Source: Haliscomenobacter sp033763495
GTDB lineage: Bacteria > Bacteroidota > Bacteroidia > Chitinophagales > Saprospiraceae
Direction of reading: 5' to 3'
NCBI RefSeq assembly: GCF_033763495.1
Contig: NZ_JANRKL010000187.1
Location: 1-64,000 of the forward strand
DNA: 64,000 nucleotides
Shown: in pieces, positions 1 to 7,848 of the stretch
Numbering within the stretch: position 1 is the stretch's first letter
Layout: each line of letters begins with the position of its first letter
Made by a program: the position numbers and the translations under genes
Notes under the pieces: generated by a model
Told to the model about the DNA's origin: nothing
Databases searched by the model: none
What the model saw: only the letters and a program-made list of their open reading frames with translations

Positions 1-10
1 CACGCACAGA

Positions 11-1394
11 GTCGAAGTGCCCTTTGTCAGCACATATCACTCCTACTTAAACCAACTCACATGGAAAAGCTGATGGGCGTAAGTCGAAGTGCCCTTTGTC
101 AGCACATATCACTCCTACATTTTAAAAAAAACAAAAAGAACATGAAAAAGAATGTCGAAGTGCCCTTTGTCAGCACATATCACTCCTACGCGACACAAAT
201 TCAAAAACACACAACATGAAAAAGTCGAAGTGCCCTTTGTCAGCACATATCACTCCTACGAACAAACGTCAAAATTAGAAACTAGCTCTGATGAGTCGAA
301 GTGCCCTTTGTCAGCACATATCACTCCTACCAAAATAAAAAACCATGTTACAGCTGATTCAAGTCGAAGTGCCCTTTGTCAGCACATATCACTCCTACAC
401 AAACCTCCATAATCATGAGGAAGCTATTCGCAAGTCGAAGTGCCCTTTGTCAGCACATATCACTCCTACTATGTCTGGAAAGAAGTCGATTATGACATCC
501 AAGTCGAAGTGCCCTTTGTCAGCACATATCACTCCTACAACCGCCAACATATGAAAAAGGCAGGCATTTATGTCGAAGTGCCCTTTGTCAGCACATATCA
601 CTCCTACTCTATGGCGATTTCATTAGCGCAGAAAACGACAAGTCGAAGTGCCCTTTGTCAGCACATATCACTCCTACTTTATTTCCCACAAATCGAGAAT
701 GCAACATTTACGGTCGAAGTGCCCTTTGTCAGCACATATCACTCCTACCCATAACTCCACTAATATGGACAACTTGTTTGTTTGTCGAAGTGCCCTTTGT
801 CAGCACATATCACTCCTACTCGAATTGAACGGCGTTGAGGTCGCCACGGCGACTGTCGAAGTGCCCTTTGTCAGCACATATCACTCCTACTCCTGTCCGC
901 ACGCCACAACAGTTGGTTGATGCAAGTCGAAGTGCCCTTTGTCAGCACATATCACTCCTACCAAGAGCCGAAAAGGCAAAAAGGCGGCATCAATGGTCGA
1001 AGTGCCCTTTGTCAGCACATATCACTCCTACAACTCTTAAGTGCCCGATTCTACCGATATGAAAGTCGAAGTGCCCTTTGTCAGCACATATCACTCCTAC
1101 TATGAACCACTTAATTTTGTCGGCAGGATCCGTGGAGTCGAAGTGCCCTTTGTCAGCACATATCACTCCTACGTGCTTGTTGCAAGAGAGCTACACGATC
1201 CGGCAAGTCGAAGTGCCCTTTGTCAGCACATATCACTCCTACTGACAACCATCCAATGGGTGGGTGCGATCCTCGGAGTCTGTTTATGTCGAAGTGCCCT
1301 TTGTCAGCACATATCACTCCTACAATCACCTTATTTAAATCACTTCTAAAACCATCTAGTCGAAGTGCCCTTTGTCAGCACATATCACTCCTAC
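11..1394 (-). CRISPR. CRISPR array 1 (type III-B), open at left edge
   Basis: Twenty copies of a 36-nt repeat (plus-strand form starts GTCGAAGTGCCC and ends ATATCACTCCTAC) flank 19 complete spacers, mostly 32-36 nt, with one of 45 nt at 1243-1287. All copies read are identical, and the array continues beyond position 1. The repeat differs from that of array 2 at 6 of 36 positions, so both should be served by the same Cas6 and Cmr complex. A promoter-bearing leader lies to the right, so I infer leftward transcription. The crRNA 5' handle would then be ACTTCGAC. Sixteen spacers contain ATG on the plus strand, many looking like gene starts, which makes the crRNAs antisense to the presumed mRNAs. 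Confidence 0.97.
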
Positions 1395-1622
1395 CCTTAA
1401 AAATCATCATATGACTGATAATGAAGAGAGTAGGAGTAGTTTAGCTGTAGATAACTCGACATACACGAACATAGGAGATTATCAAATTTTCAAAATTTGG
1501 GTTTGGGCAGGGGTAAAACCTGCTTTCCGAACCCGGTATCCCGTGCTGGACGAACCAGCACATTGCCCAATGGTGGCATTGTATTTCCAAAGATAATTGC
1601 TATTTCCAAGATGTCAAAGAAC
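1395..1622 (-). promoter_or_regulatory. Leader of CRISPR array 1
   Basis: This non-repeat DNA abuts the last perfect repeat of array 1. Two features are shared with the flank of array 2. The ten bases TTTAGCTGTA start exactly 46 nt after the last repeat in both arrays (1440-1449 and 14088-14097). A block reading AGATGTCAAAGAAC is also common to both (1609-1622 here). A hairpin GTGCTGG-ACGAA-CCAGCAC lies at 1543-1561. The first 36 nt resemble another gene-start spacer, but no recognisable repeat follows. Confidence 0.7.
1588..1618 (-). promoter_or_regulatory. Predicted Bacteroidota promoter driving array 1
   Basis: Read on the minus strand, TTTG (complement of 1615-1618) is followed after exactly 19 nt by TATCTTTG (complement of 1588-1595). 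This matches the Bacteroidota consensus of a -33 TTTG and a -7 TAnnTTTG with 19-21 nt between them. Transcription would start near 1582 and give a leader of about 190 nt before the first repeat. Confidence 0.6.
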
Positions 1623-1644
1623 ATGTTTGGAATGACAAATTTGT

Positions 1645-1700
1645 CGAATGACGAATGACGAATTTGTCGGACATTGCCCCAATTCGTCATTCGTCATTCG
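1645..1700. repeat. Perfect 20-bp inverted repeat with 16-nt loop
   Basis: Positions 1645-1664 are the exact reverse complement of 1681-1700. Each arm is built from repeated GAATGAC units. A 12-bp palindrome GACAAATTTGTC abuts it at 1634-1645. It lies between cas6 and the array 1 leader, so it could terminate the Cmr operon or be a small mobile palindromic repeat. Confidence 0.75.
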
Positions 1701-1735
1701 AAAAATTCGTCATTCCTGAAATTCATCATCCAAAA

Positions 1736-2476
1736 TCACTCTTCGCCTTCCAATGCTGCGGGCAACTGCCGACTGGCCCATTCGCGGTAACGGGTATACG
1801 CCTTTTCGCTCATCACCTCCCCAAAGCCAAAAGCGGCCACCCGGCCGATCCCGATGCCCGTGGGGAAGCGAAGGTTGCTTTCGGCCAGCACGTCAAAACG
1901 GACCAGTTCGGTGCCGTGCCATTGGATGCATTTCTGCTGGTCGACCTGCAACACCCGGGCCTCCACCAGGCTGCGCCAGGCGGCGGTGCCGAGGGTTTCC
2001 ATCAGGCTGCGCAGGTGCCCGGTGAGGGCGGAGCTGAGGATTTTTTTGCGGTCCGCTTCATCATCGGTTGCTTTCCAGCGGCTGTAATTTTCGGTATTGA
2101 GGGCCAGCCAGCCCTGGAGGCCAAAGACCTGTGGGCGCTCACTTAGTTGCAAGGCGTACTCGTGCGGATGCAGGTGGTAACCCTCCAGGGTATGGGTTTG
2201 GCCGGCAAACTCCAGTTCGGGTCGCAGGCGCGGCAACAAGTACTGCTCTATCGCCTGAACCCCTTCGTTGAGGCCCAAGATGGTGGCCATGCCCCGCCGC
2301 ACCTGGTACTGGATGAGGGGGTAGCCGTAGTGGTGGTGATCAGCACCGGGCTGGCGGTTGTCGTGGTTGTGAAAGAGGTGTTGCTCCTGGCCAACCAGTT
2401 CGATGATGGCCGAACGGAAGGCAGGGATGTTCCCTGGGTGGAGGGGGCAAGGGAGCGTGAGGGTGAGGAGTTGCAT
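1736..2476 (-). CDS. cas6: CRISPR repeat endoribonuclease Cas6
   Basis: A 246-residue Cas6-family protein, predicted to cut pre-crRNA within the repeats of both arrays. The C-terminal glycine-rich stretch (TGIGIGRVAAFGFGEV, about residues 205-220) is the Cas6 signature loop. A histidine cluster near residue 36 (FHNHD) may include the catalytic histidine, but I cannot assign it by eye. The start ATG overlaps the stop of cmr6 by one base (TAATG), so it is the last gene of the Cmr operon. Array 1 follows downstream. The length is normal for the family. Confidence 0.88.
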   Translation of the reverse strand: MQLLTLTLPCPLHPGNIPAFRSAIIELVGQEQHLFHNHDNRQPGADHHHYGYPLIQYQVRRGMATILGLNEGVQAIEQYLLPRLRPELEFAGQTHTLEGYHLHPHEYALQLSERPQVFGLQGWLALNTENYSRWKATDDEADRKKILSSALTGHLRSLMETLGTAAWRSLVEARVLQVDQQKCIQWHGTELVRFDVLAESNLRFPTGIGIGRVAAFGFGEVMSEKAYTRYREWASRQLPAALEGEE

Positions 2477-3894
2477 TATTCGAGAATTTTGAAGCTTTTG
2501 ATCTGAGCATTAGGTTCCAGTTCTGTCACGATGATGCGGATGAGGTCACCTTCTTTATACCGGCTGAAATTCGTCTTGTCCGAAAACTTGAGAACCTCGG
2601 CATTTCCAGTCACGATAAAACGTATGGTACTTTTCTTCGAGTCCAGCTTGTATATCTTGCCCTTGTATTCCTTGTCTTTTTCAAATTGCTGCAGGGCTCC
2701 CCGATCTGGCGGTGGTGGCGGTGGTGGTGGAGCCTCCTGAGCAGGTCGGGCTGTACCTTGCGTTGGCACCTGATCCCGGTTCGGATGAGGAGACTGTCTT
2801 TCTCGCATTTGAGGCCGATCCTGCTGCCTTCTGTCTCGTGCCGGCCGGGGCGTATCCTCCAGGGCTGGTCGGGAAGAGAAGGGTCGAGCCAATGGGGTTG
2901 GGTATTGCCTGGCAAATTCCTCCACAGTGATCAATTGCCCATAACCTACATTGGTTTTGGCACCAACTCCAATGGTGGTCAAAATTTCCTGAAACGCCGT
3001 TTGTTTTTGCTGCGCAGTAACGTTTCCTGAAGCACTCAGCAAAAACTGGAACTGGAACTTCACTCCCGGCAGGATTTTTAAAAATGGCAGAGGAATCGGA
3101 TTTTGCAAAGGGGCATCCCCATGCGGAGTTAGGGCATCTGGTCCCAAAATATACTGCTCCTGGTAAAAAGAACCACTTACGTAAGCGTCCAGAAAAATGT
3201 CGCGCTGGGTCATTGGCAAATACTCCAGCAGCATTTCCTGCGCTTCTGCTTCATCCTGAGGTACACTAAACCGGTTTTGGCGGGCAAGCTGAGTTTTTTC
3301 CCAATCCAGTCCCTCAAAAATGGCCAGTTCCAGGCGATGTACATCCAGGTATGAGAGCTTTGGCCCGTCTTTAGGACTCAAAAGATCGGCAATGAATTCC
3401 GCTTTGGCATTGCACAGGTCGTCATTGCCATCAAGTTTAGGGCGCAAGGGGTCGCCGGCAATCCATTCGAATTGGGGGAATACGCTGCGCAAAGCTCCTT
3501 TGATGCTGCTACCAGGCACAATGGGTAAGCCGGTGGTATGATCAAAAAAGAAGCCCAGTTTGAGTTCCCCTTCACTTTTGGTTTCGTGTTTGTACCCAAT
3601 CCCGGCAAGCAAGCCAGGATACGTGGTGACCAGTTCCAGGGGAAGCCACTGTTGTGCTGTCGACCAGGCGAGACCAGTGGTGGTGTCTGTCGCACTACTT
3701 TTGTTCGCAGCCTGAGCCAGGTTGAGTTTTGCAGCACACAAGTCACCCCGGCGTTTTGTCAAAGCAAATTCGTAGAGGTTGAAATTGGCTTGTTCAAACT
3801 TGCCTTTGTTCACACCAGCTTTCATCGCCTCGTAGTGAAGATCGATATCCTGCCCCTGATAATAGTCCTGGTAATAATATTTTTTCAGGTTCAT
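2476..3894 (-). CDS. cmr6: Type III-B RAMP protein Cmr6 with C-terminal extension
   Basis: Cmr6 is a Cas7-like subunit near the distal end of the Cmr backbone. Residues 95-325 carry the expected features: a GIGYKHETKSEGELKLG segment, a P-G-S-S-I-K-G-A-L-R motif around 130, and a glycine-rich GVGAKTNVGYGQ near 310. The protein is 472 residues, longer than usual. After residue 330 comes an Arg/Pro/Gln-rich linker ending in eight consecutive prolines (about 389-396). A compact beta-rich domain of about 70 residues follows (starting GKIYKLDSKK, ending IKSFKILE) and looks OB- or cold-shock-like. ATGA overlap with cmr5 shows translational coupling. The domain could bind RNA or recruit a partner; that is inference. 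Confidence 0.88.
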   Translation of the reverse strand: MNLKKYYYQDYYQGQDIDLHYEAMKAGVNKGKFEQANFNLYEFALTKRRGDLCAAKLNLAQAANKSSATDTTTGLAWSTAQQWLPLELVTTYPGLLAGIGYKHETKSEGELKLGFFFDHTTGLPIVPGSSIKGALRSVFPQFEWIAGDPLRPKLDGNDDLCNAKAEFIADLLSPKDGPKLSYLDVHRLELAIFEGLDWEKTQLARQNRFSVPQDEAEAQEMLLEYLPMTQRDIFLDAYVSGSFYQEQYILGPDALTPHGDAPLQNPIPLPFLKILPGVKFQFQFLLSASGNVTAQQKQTAFQEILTTIGVGAKTNVGYGQLITVEEFARQYPTPLARPFSSRPALEDTPRPARDRRQQDRPQMRERQSPHPNRDQVPTQGTARPAQEAPPPPPPPPDRGALQQFEKDKEYKGKIYKLDSKKSTIRFIVTGNAEVLKFSDKTNFSRYKEGDLIRIIVTELEPNAQIKSFKILE

Positions 3895-4310
3895 GACTGG
3901 CCAGTTTTATTGACTTGGGTGAAATTCCGCAAGGCTAATTTTAGCGCAATCGAAGCCGCCAGGATTTTGGCTTTCAACTGGCGTTGTTTGGCCTCATTTT
4001 CAGGTTTTAACACAAAATCCAGCAAGGCATCAGCTTCGCTGCCGAGCCCTGAAAAAAGGGCTTCTTCTTGCAAAATCTGCGCAATGGCTTGGAGTACTTT
4101 GTGTCGTGCGACACCTTCGCGCACCCCCAAATCGCTGTAAAACGCTAGTGCAGGTTTTAGCCCCGAGGTGACAATAGAGGCACCCAGCGAAGCTGCATAG
4201 CCATCGTATTCAGCGTTGACACTTTTGGGATCGCCACTGATGCTGAGGTGTTCACGGGCAGCTTTAATGGCCTTGGCGATGTATTTTTCTACGTCTTTTT
4301 TGTGCATCAT
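3891..4310 (-). CDS. cmr5: Type III-B small subunit Cmr5
   Basis: A small helical subunit of the Cmr effector complex (Cas11-like), about 139 residues. I place the start at the ATGATG of 4305-4310, which overlaps the cmr4 stop in the usual ATGA manner; the longer open frame upstream is just cmr4 in another frame. The sequence is alpha-helical, with KKDVEKYIAKAIKAAREHL at the N terminus, a YASLGA-like core and a charged C-terminal helix, consistent with Cmr5. Known role: it lines the belly of the complex along the crRNA-target duplex. Confidence 0.88.
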   Translation of the reverse strand: MMHKKDVEKYIAKAIKAAREHLSISGDPKSVNAEYDGYAASLGASIVTSGLKPALAFYSDLGVREGVARHKVLQAIAQILQEEALFSGLGSEADALLDFVLKPENEAKQRQLKAKILAASIALKLALRNFTQVNKTGQS

Positions 4311-5017
4311 GGCTTGGGATAAATTTGAGTGAACAAACAAAAACCATACCCTACCGTGGCATTGCCGCCAATTTGGACAACCGCTTCTTTCAACGCTTTG
4401 GTCAACACTTCCCGATCTACGGCTTGCTCCGTATCGTCGCTTCCCGAAGTGATTTTTCCATCGACGTCCGGTATTTGAATCGCTACCACAAACATACTTT
4501 GGCGAGGTACTACCTCCTCGTACCAAAGGTTTTTACTGACGCCATTGTCCAGTTGGTTGCGGGCAATTACGGGTAAATCTTCGGCCAGTTCCCAAAACTG
4601 AGGATCGTTGTTTAAACCCTCTGCCAATTGAGCTACAGTTAGCGTTTTGGCCCCCAACTGCTGGTATTTGATTCCAATGGGTTTAAGGTACTCTTGATTG
4701 GTTACTATCTCAAAGAATGGAGCCTCCTGCGCTGGTTTTGGCAAAGCCAACAAATCCGCTGCAAAAAAATGATACGCCCCCTGCTGTGAAGAACCAGGAG
4801 CGCGGTTATTTTGATCAGAGCCAAAGACGTAGTTCACCCAGGGTTCATGCCTGAAATGTTCCCTCAGTGCACCCTTTAAGCCCGAAGCGTGGATGGTAGG
4901 TAAATTGGTAGCGGGGTCGCGTTGCACCGTTTTATCTACAACGCCAAAGCCACCGGAGTCGCCGCTACCCGCGTGTAAATTGGTCAAACAGGTAATTTTA
5001 AATACGTAGGTGCTCAT
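4307..5017 (-). CDS. cmr4: Type III-B backbone RNase Cmr4
   Basis: Cmr4 is the Cas7 backbone subunit that cuts target RNA at 6-nt intervals. The 236-residue protein shows the N-terminal LTNLHAGSGDS segment, then VVDKTVQRD containing the expected catalytic aspartate (D28). The RAMP motif TIHASGLKGALRE follows at 41-53, and a glycine-rich GGNATVGYGF lies near the C terminus. Its start overlaps cmr3 by four bases and its stop overlaps cmr5. With D28 intact, target RNA cleavage should be active. Confidence 0.93.
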   Translation of the reverse strand: MSTYVFKITCLTNLHAGSGDSGGFGVVDKTVQRDPATNLPTIHASGLKGALREHFRHEPWVNYVFGSDQNNRAPGSSQQGAYHFFAADLLALPKPAQEAPFFEIVTNQEYLKPIGIKYQQLGAKTLTVAQLAEGLNNDPQFWELAEDLPVIARNQLDNGVSKNLWYEEVVPRQSMFVVAIQIPDVDGKITSGSDDTEQAVDREVLTKALKEAVVQIGGNATVGYGFCLFTQIYPKP

Positions 5018-6225
5018 ATTGTTTCGCTTTTTGTTGTTGAAGGATAAATGTGGTTATAGCCAATGGCTTGAAAATGGGTGGCAGCCTCCAGGAGCTTCAG
5101 CAAGTTGGCTTGTTCCCCGGCTTTAGGAAAGAGTACCGAGCCCCGTTCCAGCAAATACAGCAGGGTGCTGTTTCGAGCGCTTTGTAAATTGGCAAAAATG
5201 CGTCGGCGCGCTGCTGCCGATTGATTTTCGTAAGCCTTGGTTGCCAGTTGCAGGTTGCGAAATGGAATGGCCTGGGTTGCGGTAAAATAGCAGAGCTTGA
5301 TGATTTTTTTCCAGTCGCTGCTGGTAATGAACGCATCACTGAACAACACCACCCGACCGTCGGTGTAAGGGTAAGCCTGAGCGGGTTTCAGCTGGGCATC
5401 CAGCGCCGCAGTCCAGGGTTCTGCCTCCATGATGAAACAGCGGTTTTCGCCCCCGAATGGCATACTGCGCTTAAAAATAGCGGGGTCAATCTCCCCTTTG
5501 AAGTCCACCTTGACCGCAAAGGAAAAGCCGGGGGCCAGGCGGTAAAACTCCTGTTTGTAAAAGCCATTTTCATCACTCCCAGCGGTAGCATCCGGCTTCA
5601 TCCGACTGGCCTTATCGATGCCAATTTGGAAGTTGGAGTAGAAGATGCCGTGCTCTGGTTTGGGCGTTTTGTGTAGCTCTGACAGTTTATCAGCAGGTAC
5701 CGCTGCCGGAATTTTAAGGGCCGTGCCATCAGCGCTGACCCACACCTCGTTGAGGTATTCCTTTTCGGAGTAGGTTGTTTCTACTTCTTGTTCATCTTCC
5801 TGCTTATTAAAACTCAGGTGGGGCAAATTCTCCCAGTCTCCCCCCAAGAAATTTAGGCCTTGCCCCTGACTGGCACTCAAGTCTACCTTTAACTCTTGCT
5901 TCGTATCGAGGTGCAGGCGAGCAGCAGGGTAAAAAAACTGACGCTTTCCGGCATGCTGCCATTGCATGAACAAGGGGGAAAGCTGCTCCAAATCCCCAAA
6001 GTTGGTGACAGTTTGAGCGGGGCTGAAACTGGCATCTCCAATGCTCATTCCTTCCTGGAACAACACGTGGCGAATCAAACCCAAGAGACCGGTTTGTTGC
6101 GGCAATTTATTGGATCGCACCAGGTAATTGCGGCGGATTGGATCCGAGTCAAAGGTATTTTCCCCGCCAAAAAAGTAGTAGTCCACTGGCCGCAGGGTCA
6201 GCAGGATACTTTTTGATTTAGTCAT
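5014..6225 (-). CDS. cmr3: Type III-B RAMP protein Cmr3
   Basis: Cmr3 (Cas5-like) caps the crRNA 5' handle and contacts Cas10. The 403-residue protein begins with LRPVDYYFFGGENTF and continues through TGLLGLIRH, both typical of the Cmr3 N-terminal RAMP fold. A glycine-rich FGGENR segment lies near residue 250, and the C-terminal half is helical. The start overlaps the end of cas10 by eight bases, and the stop overlaps cmr4 by four. Nothing appears truncated. Confidence 0.88.
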   Translation of the reverse strand: MTKSKSILLTLRPVDYYFFGGENTFDSDPIRRNYLVRSNKLPQQTGLLGLIRHVLFQEGMSIGDASFSPAQTVTNFGDLEQLSPLFMQWQHAGKRQFFYPAARLHLDTKQELKVDLSASQGQGLNFLGGDWENLPHLSFNKQEDEQEVETTYSEKEYLNEVWVSADGTALKIPAAVPADKLSELHKTPKPEHGIFYSNFQIGIDKASRMKPDATAGSDENGFYKQEFYRLAPGFSFAVKVDFKGEIDPAIFKRSMPFGGENRCFIMEAEPWTAALDAQLKPAQAYPYTDGRVVLFSDAFITSSDWKKIIKLCYFTATQAIPFRNLQLATKAYENQSAAARRRIFANLQSARNSTLLYLLERGSVLFPKAGEQANLLKLLEAATHFQAIGYNHIYPSTTKSETI

Positions 6226-7846
6226 GATCGGGTTGGTTTAGGAATTGAATAAAACGCAGGGCGGCAAACAACTGCTGGCGAACCACTGCAATGGGGTTTT
6301 CCTGTTTTTGCTCCCCGGCTTCCTTCCACAAAGTTTGCACCAAGTGGTGTACCGCCTGGATGTAGGCATTGGTTTCGGACTGCTGGTGGGCGGACTCGTT
6401 GAAATGGTGCTTGAAAAAAGCTTTGGTTTGGCCATGTTGCAAGGCATCCTCCAGGAAAGCTTCCAGGGAAGCCAGTTTGTGCATTACTGAAGTCAAAAAA
6501 CTCAGCTCCTGGGTCTGACAGGCTTTCAATAAGGCGGCAAATTGGGTATATGCCCCTCCACCTTTGCTCAGGGTAGCGCCGAAGGCCTGCCCACTGTGTT
6601 TGAGCACCCGAAAAGCCACTGCATTTTTTCCGGGAAAACCTTTGGCCTCTTCAAACAAGAGCTCGTTCAATTTGTCCAGGGCTTCAAACATCGGGTGCTT
6701 GTAATAGGCGATGGAGAGGCCGTAGGAAAGGGCGGGTTGGGCTGAAAAATCAGCTTTGACCGACTTGCCCAGCGCTTGCAAATCTGTGGAAGGGAATATC
6801 TGATCCAGGTCACTCAACAAATTAAAGATGTGCTGCCCATTTTGGTTTTGGATGGGTGCAATGAACAGGAGGTCATCACCTCCAGCATATACGGGGATTC
6901 CATTAAATGCAATGATTTTGTCCACTGCTTCCTGGGCGAATTTGGCCAGAAGTTTGGAGAAATCCTGAATTTCCTGGTGGTGATTGCCAATTGCCCCAAG
7001 GGTGGCGCCGACACTGTCGCCGTCGGCTTTGACGAAACAAACGTATTTGTGGCGAAACTTGAAGTCGTCCTTAAAGGTTTGTTTCAGTTTTAGCAGCGCC
7101 TCTTCCTGGGCCAAAGCCTCCTCTTTGGGATCAACTTTTCCTTCCCGCCGTTTGATGATGGCGGTATTGGCAGGGTGCGTCAAAATGCCTTCGTAAGTGG
7201 CCTCATCTACTTTTTTAAGCTCACTCGTAGCCAATTCAACCAAACTGGGTAAGCGGTGGTTGCCTTTTGAATCGTAGGGAATAAACACCGCTGAGGTACT
7301 CGCTGAACTATCGTGGTAGAGTTCCCAGATGTTGTTGTCCTCACTCAAGATGTTAATTAGTTGATCATCGCTTTGAGGCAACAGGGCTTGTAGTTCCTGC
7401 GCATCGAGCAAACGGTTGAGTTGCAGTACGGCGCTCTCTTCGGAAGATTTGAGCTCCAGTTTTGCGGCAAAAACTCTAAAAAAAGGCTCAAAAAATTTAC
7501 GTTGAGCATTGTTTTTTTGAGCGATTTGCTCCACGTTGCGAATGGCTTGTCGGATCAAATTCTGCCAATCTGCAGCGGGGAGTTTTTCCCCTTTTTCATT
7601 CAGCAGCCAAAAACAACGATCGGGGTAGATGCCTGCGCCGTTGTAGTTGGTTGCAGCCACTACCGGGGCGAGCAATTCTCCAATTTTCTCCTTTTCAAGC
7701 ACCTCCAGCAACTCCCGCATCAGCAAGGAGAATATGTAGCTGGCTGCCCAGAGTTCCCGCGTTCGTCGGGCTTGTTGGATGGTGGCGTAAATGGGGCCAA
7801 TGGTGATGGCGAGGTAGGTGGATGGAAAGGTTTTTTCCTGAAGCAT
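6218..7846 (-). CDS. cas10: Cas10/Cmr2 signal-synthesising subunit without HD domain
   Basis: This is the large subunit of the Cmr complex. The 542-residue protein has an intact palm cyclase motif GGDD at residues 322-325, followed by LLFIAP. The paired KADGDSVG segment lies at 273-280. This predicts synthesis of a nucleotide second messenger on target RNA binding. The N terminus (residues 1-60) shows no HD nuclease motif and the protein is short for the family, so DNA cleavage by Cas10 is not expected. That fits reliance on the neighbouring CorA effector. It starts two bases after the cmr1 stop and overlaps cmr3. Confidence 0.94.
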   Translation of the reverse strand: MLQEKTFPSTYLAITIGPIYATIQQARRTRELWAASYIFSLLMRELLEVLEKEKIGELLAPVVAATNYNGAGIYPDRCFWLLNEKGEKLPAADWQNLIRQAIRNVEQIAQKNNAQRKFFEPFFRVFAAKLELKSSEESAVLQLNRLLDAQELQALLPQSDDQLINILSEDNNIWELYHDSSASTSAVFIPYDSKGNHRLPSLVELATSELKKVDEATYEGILTHPANTAIIKRREGKVDPKEEALAQEEALLKLKQTFKDDFKFRHKYVCFVKADGDSVGATLGAIGNHHQEIQDFSKLLAKFAQEAVDKIIAFNGIPVYAGGDDLLFIAPIQNQNGQHIFNLLSDLDQIFPSTDLQALGKSVKADFSAQPALSYGLSIAYYKHPMFEALDKLNELLFEEAKGFPGKNAVAFRVLKHSGQAFGATLSKGGGAYTQFAALLKACQTQELSFLTSVMHKLASLEAFLEDALQHGQTKAFFKHHFNESAHQQSETNAYIQAVHHLVQTLWKEAGEQKQENPIAVVRQQLFAALRFIQFLNQPDHD

Positions 7847-7848
7847 AT

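Noticed and set aside
152..1105. Overlapping open frames rich in repeated peptides such as CPLSAHITPT and VEVPFVSTYHSY
   Set aside because: They are translations of the CRISPR repeats of array 1, not genes.
1411..1596. A 61-codon frame beginning ATG right after the last repeat, looking like one more gene-start spacer continued into a gene
   Set aside because: No recognisable repeat follows at the expected distance, the leader motif and promoter shared with array 2 lie inside it, and the frame ends in palindromic intergenic DNA.
4311..4526. N-terminal extension of cmr5
   Set aside because: It is cmr4 read in another frame; the ATGATG at 4305-4310 overlapping the cmr4 stop fits a normal Cmr5 length.
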